Assembly: GCA_964059195.1 (NCBI GenBank) | Contig: CAXKWD010000011.1 | Span: 16,479,478 to 16,543,477 of the forward strand | DNA from: Ectobius pallidus | Taxonomy: Eukaryota > Arthropoda > Insecta > Blattodea > Ectobiidae | DNA length: 64,000 bases | Reading direction: 5' to 3' | In this document: positions 32,828 to 43,062 of the stretch, one piece after another | How positions within the stretch are numbered: position 1 is the stretch's first letter | Layout: every line of letters starts with the position of its first letter | Notes under the pieces: generated by a model | Seen by the model: only the letters and a program-made list of their open reading frames with translations | What the model was told of the DNA's origin: nothing | Database searches by the model: none | Program-made: the position numbers and the translations under genes

Positions 32828-33264
32828 TATTACTGGAATACTGTATTGAAATAAACAACTAGTTGTGTGACCCTGAGCTGGAAGAGGAAATCGCAGCGGT
32901 GTTTTGCAAATTGCCTGTCATTGGGAAGTGCATGTGTGAATTTGTTTGTGTTAGAGAGGGCACCGCAATCAAATAAACAGTTCTGTGTGAATACGCTGGG
33001 GATCTGCGACTGGACCACAGAATCTTCTCCTCATCCTCTTCACCCATTTCTCACAATCTCCACCAAATGAAGAAAACATCACAACATCAGCTCCCAGTGA
33101 GAGGGCAGGACACGGATAACTACAGAGCTCAGAAGGGAAGACAGTATTTCATGAAATGTGTTTTCCTAAAGTGGAATTCTAAGTTCTCCCGTATACACTT
33201 TATTTCAGCGGTTCTCGAATATTTACAGATTGTGCACCATACGTCTGGCAAAATGTTATAAATA
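32828..33264. other. unassigned stretch
   Basis: Short frames on both strands, none recognised. Confidence 0.35.
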
Positions 33265-33272
33265 CCTTAGTG

Positions 33273-33535
33273 CAGCGTTTCTCAACCTTTTTGAACCCGA
33301 GGACCTCCAAAATGTCTAAAAAATGTTACGGACCCCTAATTTTACATCCCACTTTTAAAAGAAGGCCTATATTCTTAATATTTGGGGTATTAATTATAGG
33401 TCATTATAACGAAATATGTGAAAAAAAGTTTACTTCTTTACTTTCCACTTGCTTCATGATATTTTTAGATTATGTCTGCGGACCATCTGCACCATCTTCG
33501 CGGACCACCAGTGGACCATAGGTTGAGAAACGCTG
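33273..33535. mobile_element. hAT-type MITE (CAGCGTTTCTCAAC ends)
   Basis: 263 bp with ends cagcgtttctcaacctt and aggttgagaaacgctg; the flanks ccttagtg (33265-33272) and ccctagtg (33536-33543) match at 7 of 8. This type of TIR (CAGxGxTTCTCAACC) recurs in hAT MITEs of many animals. Confidence 0.9.
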
Positions 33536-33543
33536 CCCTAGTG

Positions 33544-33832
33544 ATAACATTTTCCAAAATCTTAATTGAAATGATCGCCAGATAATTTTAAATTTAGTTA
33601 TGCTTTTAATTTTAATTTATTCAATTACAAAACCCATTTCAAAGTTATTTTAAATATATATTATTGTTAGTCCTGTATCTTATTGAGAAATTAACTAGGG
33701 GGTGTATCTTAATTTTTAAAGGCAGCAGAAAGTTTCATACATTTTATAAATTTATTTTGTTGATAAGGATTGTCTGCACGTTTTAAAATAACATATTATG
33801 GTTACAAAATGAAATAATAAATTCAGCTGTCA
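33544..33832. other. AT-rich stretch
   Basis: Nothing recognised. Confidence 0.4.
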
Positions 33833-33834
33833 AC

Positions 33835-34045
33835 ATTTCTCTCTTTCTCTCTTTCTCTCTTTTCCAAGTTAATCTCTTTCGTTGTAGGGACGTTTATGCG
33901 GCCCAAGCCGCCCGGGCCATATTGGACCGCGACCTGTAAGGGCCTAAAGTTTACCAATGTTCGTCTCACAAATGAGAAAAGGCCCCAGAAAAACACACCT
34001 AAGAAATTTGTACCGATCAGGAATCGAACCCAGGCTCTTTGCATG
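33835..34045 (-). repeat. tRNA-derived SINE, family C
   Basis: On the minus strand: B box gcctgggttcgattcctg (about 34021-34037), a central part with 'gtgagacgaacattgg' and 'ctttaggccctta', a GC-rich segment 'ggcccgggcggcttgggccg', and an aaagagagaaagagag tail. The tail segment recurs at 49877-49963; the central part resembles 54053-54088 in family B. The 102-codon minus frame here is SINE-internal. Confidence 0.7.
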
Positions 34046-34164
34046 ATGAAATAGAGATTACTTTTCACTATAATGAAGCTCATTTTCATTGATATAATAC
34101 GGTTCATATCATAAATACTCAAAATTTCCAAAATCCCGTGATGCTATATCTCTTGTTTAACTAA

Positions 34165-34300
34165 CTCTACCATCAACCACTACGACATCCACCACCTGCA
34201 GATGGCTGGATTGGGGAGAGTGTGGTCAGCATGTCGACCTCTCGAGGCCGTTATTAATGAGCAATGTTCCAAACTGCCGATCCCAAATTTAGGGCATGCA
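34165..34300 (-). repeat. SINE family B, 3' fragment
   Basis: 'gcagatggctggattggg' and 'gtggtcagcatgtcgacc' followed by 'ccgttattaatg' are the reverse complement of the family B tail region seen at 54320-54395. Confidence 0.55.
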
Positions 34301-35047
34301 TGCTGGTAAGTTCTCGTTGGGAAAGGACGATCAAGAATTAAAGTAAATATTACAAAGTCATATATCATTTCGGGGTTCTAAGATCCATTTGATTTACCTG
34401 CGAACAATATGTATATTTTTTTTCTATTTTTACAAGAACTATGGAGAGTTGGCGGCAAATGTACCGGCAAGGATATTCTATTTCTCCAGGGAAAACCTGT
34501 ATGAATAAAATTTTTAAAAATTCGACAAATGCCATGCTGACAAACTCTTAACACCAGGTTAATTTAACTGGTATAATTTTTCATCTCACCTCATTTCAAT
34601 CATCTTAGGCGTATTATTTGAAGAATAGATGACTAAGTTAACGATAATTTTAATAGCTGTAGGATTTAATGTTATTTATTTACATGTTATGCCTACTATT
34701 TTTTACGTGAAGTCGGCAACAATTATAAACAATGTAGATTAATAACAATTTAATTGTACAACTCTCCCTTCAGTGGCCCTTAAAGTCAGGGAATCAGTAA
34801 GGTTCTGATGTAGAGGATTCTTAACTTCTTAGATATCTATGTCGAAAATTCTTCATTAAAGTATAATTTCTTGAGTAAAGTTAAAGCTGACATAAATAAA
34901 GAGTATTGCACATATGATTAAGGTATTGCATAAACCTTAAAATAAAGATACTAAATTTCTATTGCTGTACTATTGTGTTACTTTCAATGTATATATTGTT
35001 TGTATCGTTTCATCCTGGTGGAAACCCTCTAATTAGGAACACAATAA

Positions 35048-35099
<52 letters not shown>

Positions 35100-36155
35100 G
35101 CTTATTATTATTAGTCTATTATTATTAATATTATTAGTATTAGCCTATTATTACTAGCCTATTATTATTAATATTATTATCTGTAATATATTTTACGCTG
35201 ACTGCTGTAACCGGTCGTTCTGAGACCGGTTACCAAATTTCAAACTATTTGATTTTGGAGTTTCGTAAAGCGTGCGATACTAAGAAACTGAAAATTTCAA
35301 GGACTACAATAATTAATTTAAAGAATTTATTGTATAAAGATAATAGAACATGAAATGATAATTATGTCGGATGATGGAAATTCGCGAGAAAAAGTAAATA
35401 ATTGTGAATGAAGATGAAAATAACTATTCTTAAGTTGGAAACGTTTAAACTAGATAAAAAAAAGTGGTGAAAATGTTAATGGTTTATTTTTCTTAATCAC
35501 TTTGCCATTTCTGGATTAGCAATATTTCTAGGTCCCTTTATTAAAGCATACACATTTATCAATTTAGAGACCTCAATATTAATTATAGATTGAAAAAAAA
35601 ATCTTTCTGTTCTCCAAGAGTTTTTAAAATTAAAATCCTAGTTAAATTAGTACAAATTACACAAATTACTAAATACTCGGCTATATTAGTTGGCTATTAG
35701 ATAGATAGATACCTAAGTGTTTACAGATAGGATCATCAAACAGTCACTTTCTAAAATAAGGGGGCATTTGATTCATAATAATGCATGAAGGAAATAAGTA
35801 GCGTATCTCGATCTTCATGATTTTATTGTATTACTATTTACTGTATATTTCGAAATTTCAAGACAAATCATAGTTACTAAGACAAGTTTTGGTTCTGAAG
35901 CATGACGCTTCGTCTCCGCCACTGTGCTTTCGAACGCACACGAACTTATCCATCATTTAACAAGATATCAGGCGACACATCTCAAGATGCAGTGCTCAGG
36001 TAGGCACTAACATAGTTTCTCTTTCAAAACTCGCAAGCGAACACGGCACAAGATTCCAAGTACCTAAATCTTATTATCAATATTCATCAGCACAAAGTAA
36101 AATATTTGCCCTAGAAAGAAAAATAATCGAAAAAGTCTACTACTCCTTTTTCTCA
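34301..36155. other. 1.8 kb AT-rich with microsatellite, no gene
   Basis: Apart from the (ATT)n block at 35046-35190 nothing is recognised; short tandem A/T-rich words and single open frames only. Confidence 0.4.
35046..35190 (+). repeat. (ATT)n microsatellite, pure then interrupted
   Basis: About 17 uninterrupted ATT units (35046-35098) followed by variants with 'agcctattattatt' interruptions. Confidence 0.9.
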
Positions 36156-36169
36156 CTCATATATGTAGT

Positions 36170-36458
36170 AAAGTAAAGTGTTCCCTATTACAGGCCATGG
36201 AGGCCCAGAGGGTTCCAGAAGATTGAGGCTCCCAGATTTTTAGACCATCGGGCCTTGAAGGTGGTAAGGTTGTCAGCCTTACGCACCGGCCGCCTTTACC
36301 CCAAGGAATGCTCTTGGTACTCATTTCCGTTAGAAGCTGAGTCGACCCCAGGGCCATAGTGCCACCAGAAGAATTAGGACAATTGAAAAACTCTAATGAC
36401 CTCATCGGTGATCGAACCCGCGACCTTCCCGTTTGTAGCGTAGCGTTACGGCATACCC
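36170..36458 (-). repeat. SINE family A with exact 14-bp target duplication
   Basis: Same body as the other family A copies. The head lacks about 15 bp (the part equivalent to agtggttgaggcgct). Flanks ctcatatatgtagt at 36156-36169 and 36459-36472 are identical, an exact LINE-mediated target duplication. The minus-strand 82-codon frame is SINE-internal. Confidence 0.93.
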
Positions 36459-36623
36459 CTCATATATGTAGTTCAATATGAGAAATACATGGTGGAATAA
36501 AAATATCCAGTAATCGGGGAAAAAACGGAATTGGAGAATTTAAGACACACGAATTAGGTTACATGTCCCAGAAAAAGATAGAACTCTTACATATAATTAA
36601 ACTTCTCCACTATTCCTCTAACT

Positions 36624-37972
36624 CAGTGTCCGGCAGATGCTGCAGTTGTGACGTAAGAGCCGATCATCTCGCAAGAGCTTGAGAGAGCGAGCAGTTGAGA
36701 TGCATTCCTGTTAATACGCACTAGCGCAGTGGCGTTCAGTGCAGCAGTAGGGTTAAGGTGAGCCGTGATGGTACATTGAATTGCGTGCATTAACCATGGC
36801 AAGGGTGCAGAGGTCAGTTAATCAGTGAAATGTATGGTAAATTTAGTGCATTCAGATTAATACTAGACTTACGGAAACGTCAGGTCACCCTCGGAGACAC
36901 GCCACATTTTTCCAAAGTTGTCTACAGTATGTCATTCAATTACAGACATTAATAATTATGTACAAATATTAGAAGAACTGGATCAGGATATTTTATTACA
37001 GATTTCAAGATTTTGCAAAACACCAATCCGATATTTGCATATTTGCGACACCATTTTCTGTGGATGTTGACAGTGTTCCAACGTCATTGCAACTAGAAGT
37101 CATTGATTTGCAAAAGAATATTGAAATGAAAGACTGCTTTCAAAACAAAAAGGATCTATCTATATTTTATAGAAGATTTCCCCAGGCAACTACATAATAT
37201 ATTTGCTGCTAGAATGTTGAGTATTAGGTATTTGTATCGACGTATGTATGTGAATAGTTCTTTTCTTGTATGAAGATCTGCAAACCACAACATGGAAACC
37301 GCCTATCTGATCAGAACATGAAAAATGTTCTCGTTTGTGTGTTAGCCAGACTATGTCTCCTAATATTGCAAAATTAGTGCGCGAGAAAAGAGGGAAAAAA
37401 TCTCGACAATGCCTTGAGCTTGGGCACGATAGTGACACAAAGTAAGGGTGTGTATCAAAAGTCTGAATAGGCCTATACTTGGCATAGTGCTCACAAAGGT
37501 GTATAGTTTAATTTGTATATTTTGTGTATTTTGTATATTTTGTATACTTTAACATTTTTCAGTTTCCGAGTAGACAAAGTTTTGCAGTACTCCTTAAAGT
37601 ATTCTTATGTTTTATGTATTTGTATGTTTATAGTAGTTTCGGAGCCTCATTTAAATAACCTGACGCATCCGCACCTGGATGCATTTCAGATTAGTGTAAG
37701 TAGGGCCTATATTAAATTTCATTACAAACAAAACTGTTCTGTTACATTGATTTATCACAGTTGTACTATTTTGTTTTCGTACAAATGCATTGTAATTGTG
37801 CTATTCCCATACTATCTACGAAGATCGGAGCGCACTCTGCCAATGCATAGGCGTCGTTCCGCCACTGGCCAGTTGAACCCTTCCTCCACGCTCAGTACGG
37901 AGATATTGCCGAGCAAAGAGCGCGGTTGCTCTGTAGTATGACGTCACAGAGCACGGAACATGCCGGTCACTG
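36624..37972 (+). mobile_element. hAT element with decayed transposase
   Basis: 1349 bp with an exact 8-bp duplication ctctaact (36616-36623 and 37973-37980) and ends cagtgtccggca and tgccggtcactg, with a further conserved gtgacgt about 20 bp inside each end. The + strand interior contains hAT dimerisation-domain sequence. The CAGTG start, 8-bp duplication and transposase relic together make this the best-defined hAT in the window. Confidence 0.93.
36990..37445 (+). pseudogene. hAT transposase C-terminal relic (GTF2IRD2/ZMYM-like type)
   Basis: The + frame reads FQDFAKHQSDICIFATPFSV, DVDSVPTSLQLEVIDLQKN and KKDLSIFYRRFPQA, the segment before the hAT C-terminal dimerisation domain. In another frame it continues FVSTYVCE, stop, FFSCMKICKPQHGNRLSDQN and MKNVLVCVLA, the dimerisation domain itself (usual form FGSTYxCEQxFSxMKxxKxxxRxRLTDxHL). 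There is at least one frameshift (near 37195-37225) and stops replacing Gln at 'CE*FF' and further on. The zinc finger and DDE core upstream are missing (deletion). Domestic relatives of this lineage exist in animals, but this copy is clearly dead. The overlapping minus-strand frame 37190-37438 is a shadow. Confidence 0.8.
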
Positions 37973-37980
37973 CTCTAACT

Positions 37981-38210
37981 CGTTCTCTTTATACCTAGCT
38001 CTCTCTGAGTCAAAATTTTTAACTCTCTCTTTTACTTAACTAACTCTTTTTTCAACCAACTCGCTCTTTCAGCTTCCCATCTCATTTAACTAATTCTCTC
38101 CAATTTCTCCTCTTTTTAACTAAATCTTTCTTTCACATACCCTCTATTTAACACACATGTCTTCAATTTACTCTTTCTATTAAATCATCACTTCTATAAC
38201 TCTCCAGGTA
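37981..38210 (+). repeat. pyrimidine-rich degenerate repeat
   Basis: Recurring 'taactctctcttt' and 'taactaactctttt' words give a strand-biased, roughly 25-30 bp quasi-periodic stretch; no coding capacity. Confidence 0.5.
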
Positions 38211-38214
38211 AATC

Positions 38215-38383
38215 TAACAAACTCTTTAACTTAACAGTGCAATGATAATTTTTTCACATTGGCCGTGTGTAGGCTAAGGTGGAAAGATAGAGTGAAACTG
38301 AAAAATTCGATGCCATAGTCGGGATTTGAACCAGGATCTTCGGTTCTCCGTGTCACTGCTCTACCACTGAGCTACCATGGCAA
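38215..38383 (-). repeat. tRNA-derived SINE, family E, with well-preserved tRNA-like head
   Basis: On the minus strand the head begins tgccatggtagctcagtgg (A box TAGCTCAGTGG) with B box ctggttcaaatccc and an acceptor-like pairing of TGCCAT with ATGGCA. The anticodon arm is not tRNA-like, so this is a SINE head and not a tRNA gene. A body of about 100 bp follows. A pogo-like element abuts its 5' end at 38384. Confidence 0.65.
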
Positions 38384-38385
38384 TA

Positions 38386-39147
38386 CAGCGAATGCCGCTT
38401 AATGTAATCGCGGATAATGTTTTCAATCGGGTAATGTTATCACTTTTATGAAGTCCCGCACGAATTAATACTCATACATCGAAAAAAGGCTGTTTATTGA
38501 GATCAAAGATTCGGTTTATGTTATCACATTTTTCTTTTTGCGGCTTTATTTACAAGTACTTGACGTAGTTTAAAATTTCGTTTTAAAAGTTTCGTCTCTA
38601 ACACAACTGCATTGTGTTGTTCTGGAGGTAGCAACACTGTTCCCAGCTCACAGGATGACCAGTTCGAGGGGGTGGCATTGCCTAGCTTTCTCTTTTAAGC
38701 AAGCTGAAGCTTTTGATTGATGAAGATAACAGTGTTGGCACGCAGTGATAGCTAGTGTAAAATGAAAAGACTTGAACAGACAGGCGTTAGATGTTTTGCT
38801 ACGGCGTGTTCACCACAGATCAGTATAGACTGCCAAAAACATTCGCAACTGAGTATGGAGTATTGTTTAATGGACTCTTAAAGGAAAGTAAAAGCAATTA
38901 CAAACTTTGTTACTGGTTGAAAAAATTGTTGCTTGCTTGCAGTCTATTAATGTATTAGCAAATGTGGTTCAATGATTCACAGTTACGTATTATTTTATGA
39001 ATATATATTTTTCATTCTGTTTTGTAATGTATTATCTTGTATATGAATAAATAACCTTAATTTAATTCCTTCGGCTACTGTTATCAATCGGTTAATATTT
39101 TCAGATTAGCTGCGTCCCGAAGTGATCACAATAAGCGGGGTGCACTG
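38386..39147. mobile_element. pogo/Tigger-like non-autonomous element
   Basis: Ends cagcgaatgccgcttaatgt and acaataagcggggtgcactg are inverted (consensus CAGTGxAxxCCGCTTAxTGT) and flanked by TA (38384-38385 and 39148-39149). 'gttatcac' words recur inside both ends. No transposase frame is readable in the 762 bp. CAGT ends and TA duplication indicate the pogo group of Tc1/mariner. Confidence 0.8.
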
Positions 39148-39149
39148 TA

Positions 39150-39725
39150 TATAAAATTGAGTATGTTTTCCTTAAACATGTAAAATGAAATTATGGACGG
39201 AAGGCAGAAATATGAGAAAATATGAATAGTAAAATATAACTTAATCCTTCCATAAATAGGCACGTAAATTTGTTTTAAAAAAGTTCAGTGGCAAATCACT
39301 AAACTAAAAGATCGTCACTGGAGTGTTGGAGTGTGCTAACTCCAAAAACTTGCCAAAAACGAGATAGTGTATATTTCCAACTCTTAGCATTGCGCATACT
39401 CATATTGTGAGTGCCACTTCTTAAAGACTTTTTCCCCCCAAGAACTGCCTCTACCTGCTGCCACCCTAATCCTCTTCGACCTTTCAATCAGTGAATAGAA
39501 AGGTAATTAGGAGTATTCGCACTTGTCTGCACTCCAGTACAATGTTGCCAAATGCGTACCACAGCACCATTACTTCACTTTAAGTGATGGATGACAGCGG
39601 TAACACTGGGGAAACCCACGCGACTACAAGAGCACGTGTTCTTTGTCGGTGTTGGTGTCGGTGCAGATTTTCCGATTATGGAACAATACTATTACATTCT
39701 TTTGTTGATAGATGATGGTTTGGGA
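39150..39725. other. unassigned stretch
   Basis: No gene supported; the minus frame 39299-39487 shows no domain. Confidence 0.4.
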
Positions 39726-39735
39726 CGAGGTTTTC

Positions 39736-39821
39736 CATGGGCGTCCGCAGAAATTTTGTCAAGGGGGCAAATGAAGAAATTGCTGCCACCACTGCTACTA
39801 TGCTACTACTTCTACAACCAC

Positions 39822-39886
<65 letters not shown>

Positions 39887-39945
39887 CATCATCATCATCA
39901 TTTTCATTATTATTATTGCTATTATTATCATTTTATTATTATTAC

Positions 39946-40010
<65 letters not shown>

Positions 40011-40412
40011 GCGTCAACCTTATCATCCAAATCCTCGATTTACTGTAGCTGGACCTATGGCTATGAATACAAAGAAAAAATGTGATGTAGTTCACTCACA
40101 TTACTTTTTTTTACCCCTTACAATTTCACAGATACTAAATATTCATCTAATATGCTATACCTCCAGTGCTTTGCCTTCATTGCAATCAAATGTTTGGCTG
40201 GAAAGAAATTCAAGTTTTGGGGAAGTAATTATTCCTACATACTCGTATCTAAGATAGACAGCTGTTACAACTCATTTTTGGCCAAACATCTCTAACTATA
40301 TTAAGTGGGAACTTAAGCCTGAGCTCATATTAGTTGCTTATAATCATTTAGTTTATAGATTTATGTGTTAACAAAATTTCCAGAGGGGGCAACAGCCTTC
40401 CGGACGGCTATG
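39736..40412. mobile_element. hAT-type element carrying a large TTA/TCA microsatellite
   Basis: Ends catgggcgtccgcag and ccggacggctatg are inverted with mismatches; flanks aggttttc (39728-39735) and aggtcttc (40413-40420) match at 7 of 8. Just inside both ends lies 'aaattt' followed by a G-run and 'gggggcaa'. The interior microsatellite gives spurious Tyr/Ile/Asn/Asp repeat frames on both strands. Confidence 0.75.
39823..40012 (+). repeat. (TTA)n-(TCA)n compound microsatellite
   Basis: About 190 bp alternating blocks of TTA and TCA triplets. All open frames through it are homopolymer artefacts. Confidence 0.95.
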
Positions 40413-40478
40413 AGGTCTTCTAAAAATGGCACGAACAGTATACATATGCATATTCTGCGAATCCAATTTTCCATATCT

Positions 40479-41057
40479 AATTTGATTTTGTTAATATACA
40501 CTCCACCTATGCTCAGTATGTGTTAAAATTTTAAGACATCTAACCTATTTAAAAAACATAATTTATCTCATGACATTTTACCTTGTTTAAAAGTAGTATA
40601 AGCTACTGGTCTATAAATAAATAAAATACTTATGTACATATAATACAATAGTCAAAACCTTATTAAAATTCTTAACTCAGTGCACGAGCAACATCCCACG
40701 GATGGACATGTAACCTGCAGCTGTGTTGTCTGCACGAATTACTCAAAATACCTGAAGATGACGAAATGAACGTCGAAACGCGTCGTGTAAGAAGAATACA
40801 TCTGCATTTTAATAGAAGACTTGAAAAATTTTAAGGACTTTAAACATTTTTTTAATGAGTTAAGAATTTTAATAAGGTTTTGACTATTGTATTATATGTA
40901 CATAAGTAATTTATTTATTTATAGACCAGTAGCTTATACTACTTTTAAACAAGGTAAAATGTCATGAGATAAATTATGTTTTTTAAATAGGTTAGATGTC
41001 TTAAAATTTTAACACATACTGAGCATAGGTGGAGTGTATATTAACAAAATCAAATTA
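40479..41057 (+). mobile_element. Penelope-like inverted-repeat structure with hammerhead
   Basis: Arms 40479-40679 and 40856-41057 are reverse complements over about 200 bp with only an indel in an aataaata-type stretch. The 176-bp centre contains a complete hammerhead motif (40748-40788) at a place equivalent to that in the 11.3 kb element, about 70 bp before the right arm. No coding sequence remains, so the Penelope assignment rests on the analogy in layout. Confidence 0.7.
40748..40788 (+). ncRNA. hammerhead ribozyme motif, Penelope type
   Basis: Stem I ATAC (40748-40751) with GTGT (40785-40788), including one G-T pair; core CTGAAGA (40752-40758); after one T, stem II GACG (40760-40763) with CGTC (40771-40774) closing a 7-nt loop; GAA (40775-40777); palindromic stem III ACGCGT (40778-40783); cleavage-site C at 40784. 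Every core position agrees with the hammerhead consensus. Confidence 0.8.
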
Positions 41058-41305
41058 TACAGCTCAGTAGGAAAATGAAAATAATTGAAATTCCATATCT
41101 AAGTTCCGGAATTGTAAGCGTTCTAATCAAATTAAACAGAAGTATCCTCATTGTACGCGTAACTTCTTCATTCGTTTCCTTCGATCTTATTTTGTTGGAT
41201 ATGATAACTCCAATATCCAATATATAAATCATAACCCTGGTAATAAAAGTAATAACGAAAAGCGTTAGGAGCAGGAAGCATGATGATAGTATTGGCGTTT
41301 CATTT
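41058..41305. other. AT-rich stretch
   Basis: A 94-codon minus frame (41050-41334) rich in Ile/Leu/Phe is not recognised and is likely composition-driven. Confidence 0.35.
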
Positions 41306-41635
41306 AGGTGTTGATGAATGTGGCCCGATTTCAAACCCCGGTCACGCCCCAGGTCCGCTTCGTTTACATGCCGTTGTTGTTCAGGGGAGGTTTAAGGGTA
41401 CTTGAAGCTACAGTGGGGATCAACCTCAAATTACGTAGTGTGGGTCGTAGGTCGTTGGGTAGCGGAGAAGTTGGCGAGGGAGCGGGGACCGGGGACCGCC
41501 TCCTCCAACCCCCAAGTGATGAGGTTCCGCGAGGCACAGTAATCCCTGTTATTTCTTCCCCCGCTAACATGTGCTCTGTATTCAAAAGACGCCTCCAGCT
41601 TCTTCTGTTCTAGCCATAGCGCCTGACCCAGCCTC
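41306..41635. other. GC-rich block of unknown nature
   Basis: About 330 bp distinctly richer in G+C and CpG than the surroundings, open on both strands (41308-41613 + and 41364-41585 -). 'gatttcaaaccccggtcacg' at its start is B-box-like, so it may be an unmatched SINE. No protein family is recognised. Confidence 0.35.
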
Positions 41636-41689
41636 TACAAGTTTTAAAAAAGAAGTGAAAAACACTTTTTGATGTTTAGGGTGAGCATG

Positions 41690-41735
41690 TCAGGGGCTTT
41701 ACCACTAAGCTATCTCCTCTACACTCTGATTTACG
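41690..41735 (-). repeat. tRNA-like A-box fragment
   Basis: On the minus strand 'gatagcttagtggtaaagcc' is a good A-box region (TAGCTTAGTGG). No B box could be placed nearby. Confidence 0.35.
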
Positions 41736-41739
41736 GGTA

Positions 41740-42055
41740 AAGTATGAAGGAACCCCCTTTTCTTATGTATACCACCCAAGACACGTTAACTTAAAGCATA
41801 GATACAGGGCCTTGTTTCAGATAACTTGTGTGGCAAGAAAATAATATTATTAAACTTCTGTTTTTTACAGATATTTCTAGTATCACTGATCAACGCTAAT
41901 TAATAAAGCCCACATAAATACAATTTGGGCATACTTTGGACACATACATACATTTCAACATTTTTGTTTATTTATTTATTGCATTAAAGTACTTAATGTT
42001 TGATTTTTTTGTATTTAATGTACGTTTATTGTATTCAGGTATATCGTTTCTTGTT
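41740..42055. other. AT-rich stretch
   Basis: Nothing recognised. Confidence 0.4.
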
Positions 42056-42058
42056 TTC

Positions 42059-42061
<3 letters not shown>

Positions 42062-42099
<38 letters not shown>

Positions 42100-42181
42100 C
42101 ATGTTTTTGTCTTGGCTGAGGGGTAGAGATGGCCTTATAGCCTAACTCCGCCAGGTTAAATAAGTAAATAAAAATAAATAA
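42062..42181 (+). repeat. (TTA)n microsatellite and LINE 3' tail fragment
   Basis: About 12 TTA units (42062-42098) are followed by 'gagatggccttatagcctaa', 'ctccgccaggttaaat' and a taaataaa tail, a LINE-like 3' end also glimpsed at 2240 and (minus) 9760. Only the last 70 bp or so are present. Confidence 0.5.
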
Positions 42182-42575
42182 AACACTTTCCAAATACGCA
42201 CAAACTGATGAGTGATGATAAAAGCTATTTAATCCAATAAGATAACATTACACCAAGAAATAAATTTCCTCATCCTTAATCTGTATCTAGTTTCCTACAT
42301 CCCCCTATGTTGGGGAGAAGGACCTCCAAGTGGAGGTTTCTGTTACCTATGTGAATTTTGTTACGCTTATTTTCCGAGAGAGGGCAGAGGAATCCTCATC
42401 TTTAAAGATAACATTAAAATACATTAACTATATTTATATATGTTTCAGAGCAAGTGATAAATAGAGCTCAGAAGTTGATAAATTGTCATCATTTTTCTGA
42501 GACATCACAGGCAATGCAGGAAGTAGTATAAATTTTTCTAGCCTCAAAACGAAAAAAATATCCTATTTTTATTTT
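42182..42575. other. unassigned stretch
   Basis: Nothing recognised; 42300-42420 is slightly less AT-rich. Confidence 0.35.
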
Positions 42576-42579
42576 GCAT

Positions 42580-43045
42580 GTTTTTATGTATTTATTTATT
42601 GCATTCTTCTGCATTTTATTCTGTTACTGGTAATTTTTAGGAAATTTTCATTCTGTCATTGCATTTTTCCCTAATTTGTCTTCAGAAAGGACTTTTCCAA
42701 CATTATAGATAAAGCGATCTCATAATTCCTTACCTACAGGCAGTTAAATGCCTATGATTTGGCATCCTTATCGTCAAACTAAAAAGTACAACATCCATTA
42801 ATAAATGTAGTAAACATAGCAATAATAATAGAAAACATAATAATAAAAATATTAATATGAAATATTTAAATCTTGTCCTTTGTAAATTATTATTTAATAT
42901 TATACTACAGTATATTCTCTTTATAAAATACATATTTAGAAATAATAAGTAATTTTTTTTTTAATTTTTCATGTCATATTTTCATAAATTTGAGGTCATT
43001 CTATAGGTCATTAATCATTATTCAGGCATTTTTAGGTCCTAACGA
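42580..43045. mobile_element. repeat of hAT-like type, copy 1 (partner at 57955)
   Basis: Homologous along about 460 bp to 57955-58400 (shared 'ttgtcttcagaa', 'cttttccaacatta', 'tcataattccttacct', 'gatttggcatc'). Both ends carry gcatttt and aggtcatt words like the 32102/60214 family. No clear TIR or duplication was found. Confidence 0.6.
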
Positions 43046-43062
43046 TAAGTATTGTCTTTATA

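Noticed and set aside
38315..38383. Functional tRNA gene on the minus strand
   Set aside because: A and B boxes and acceptor pairing are good, but no anticodon stem forms and a SINE body follows.
39812..40257. Poly-Tyr/His, poly-Ile and poly-Asn/Asp open frames
   Set aside because: They are translations of the TTA/TCA microsatellite.
41308..41613. Host exon in the GC-rich block
   Set aside because: Open on both strands with no recognisable motif; a SINE-like or other repeat origin is as likely.
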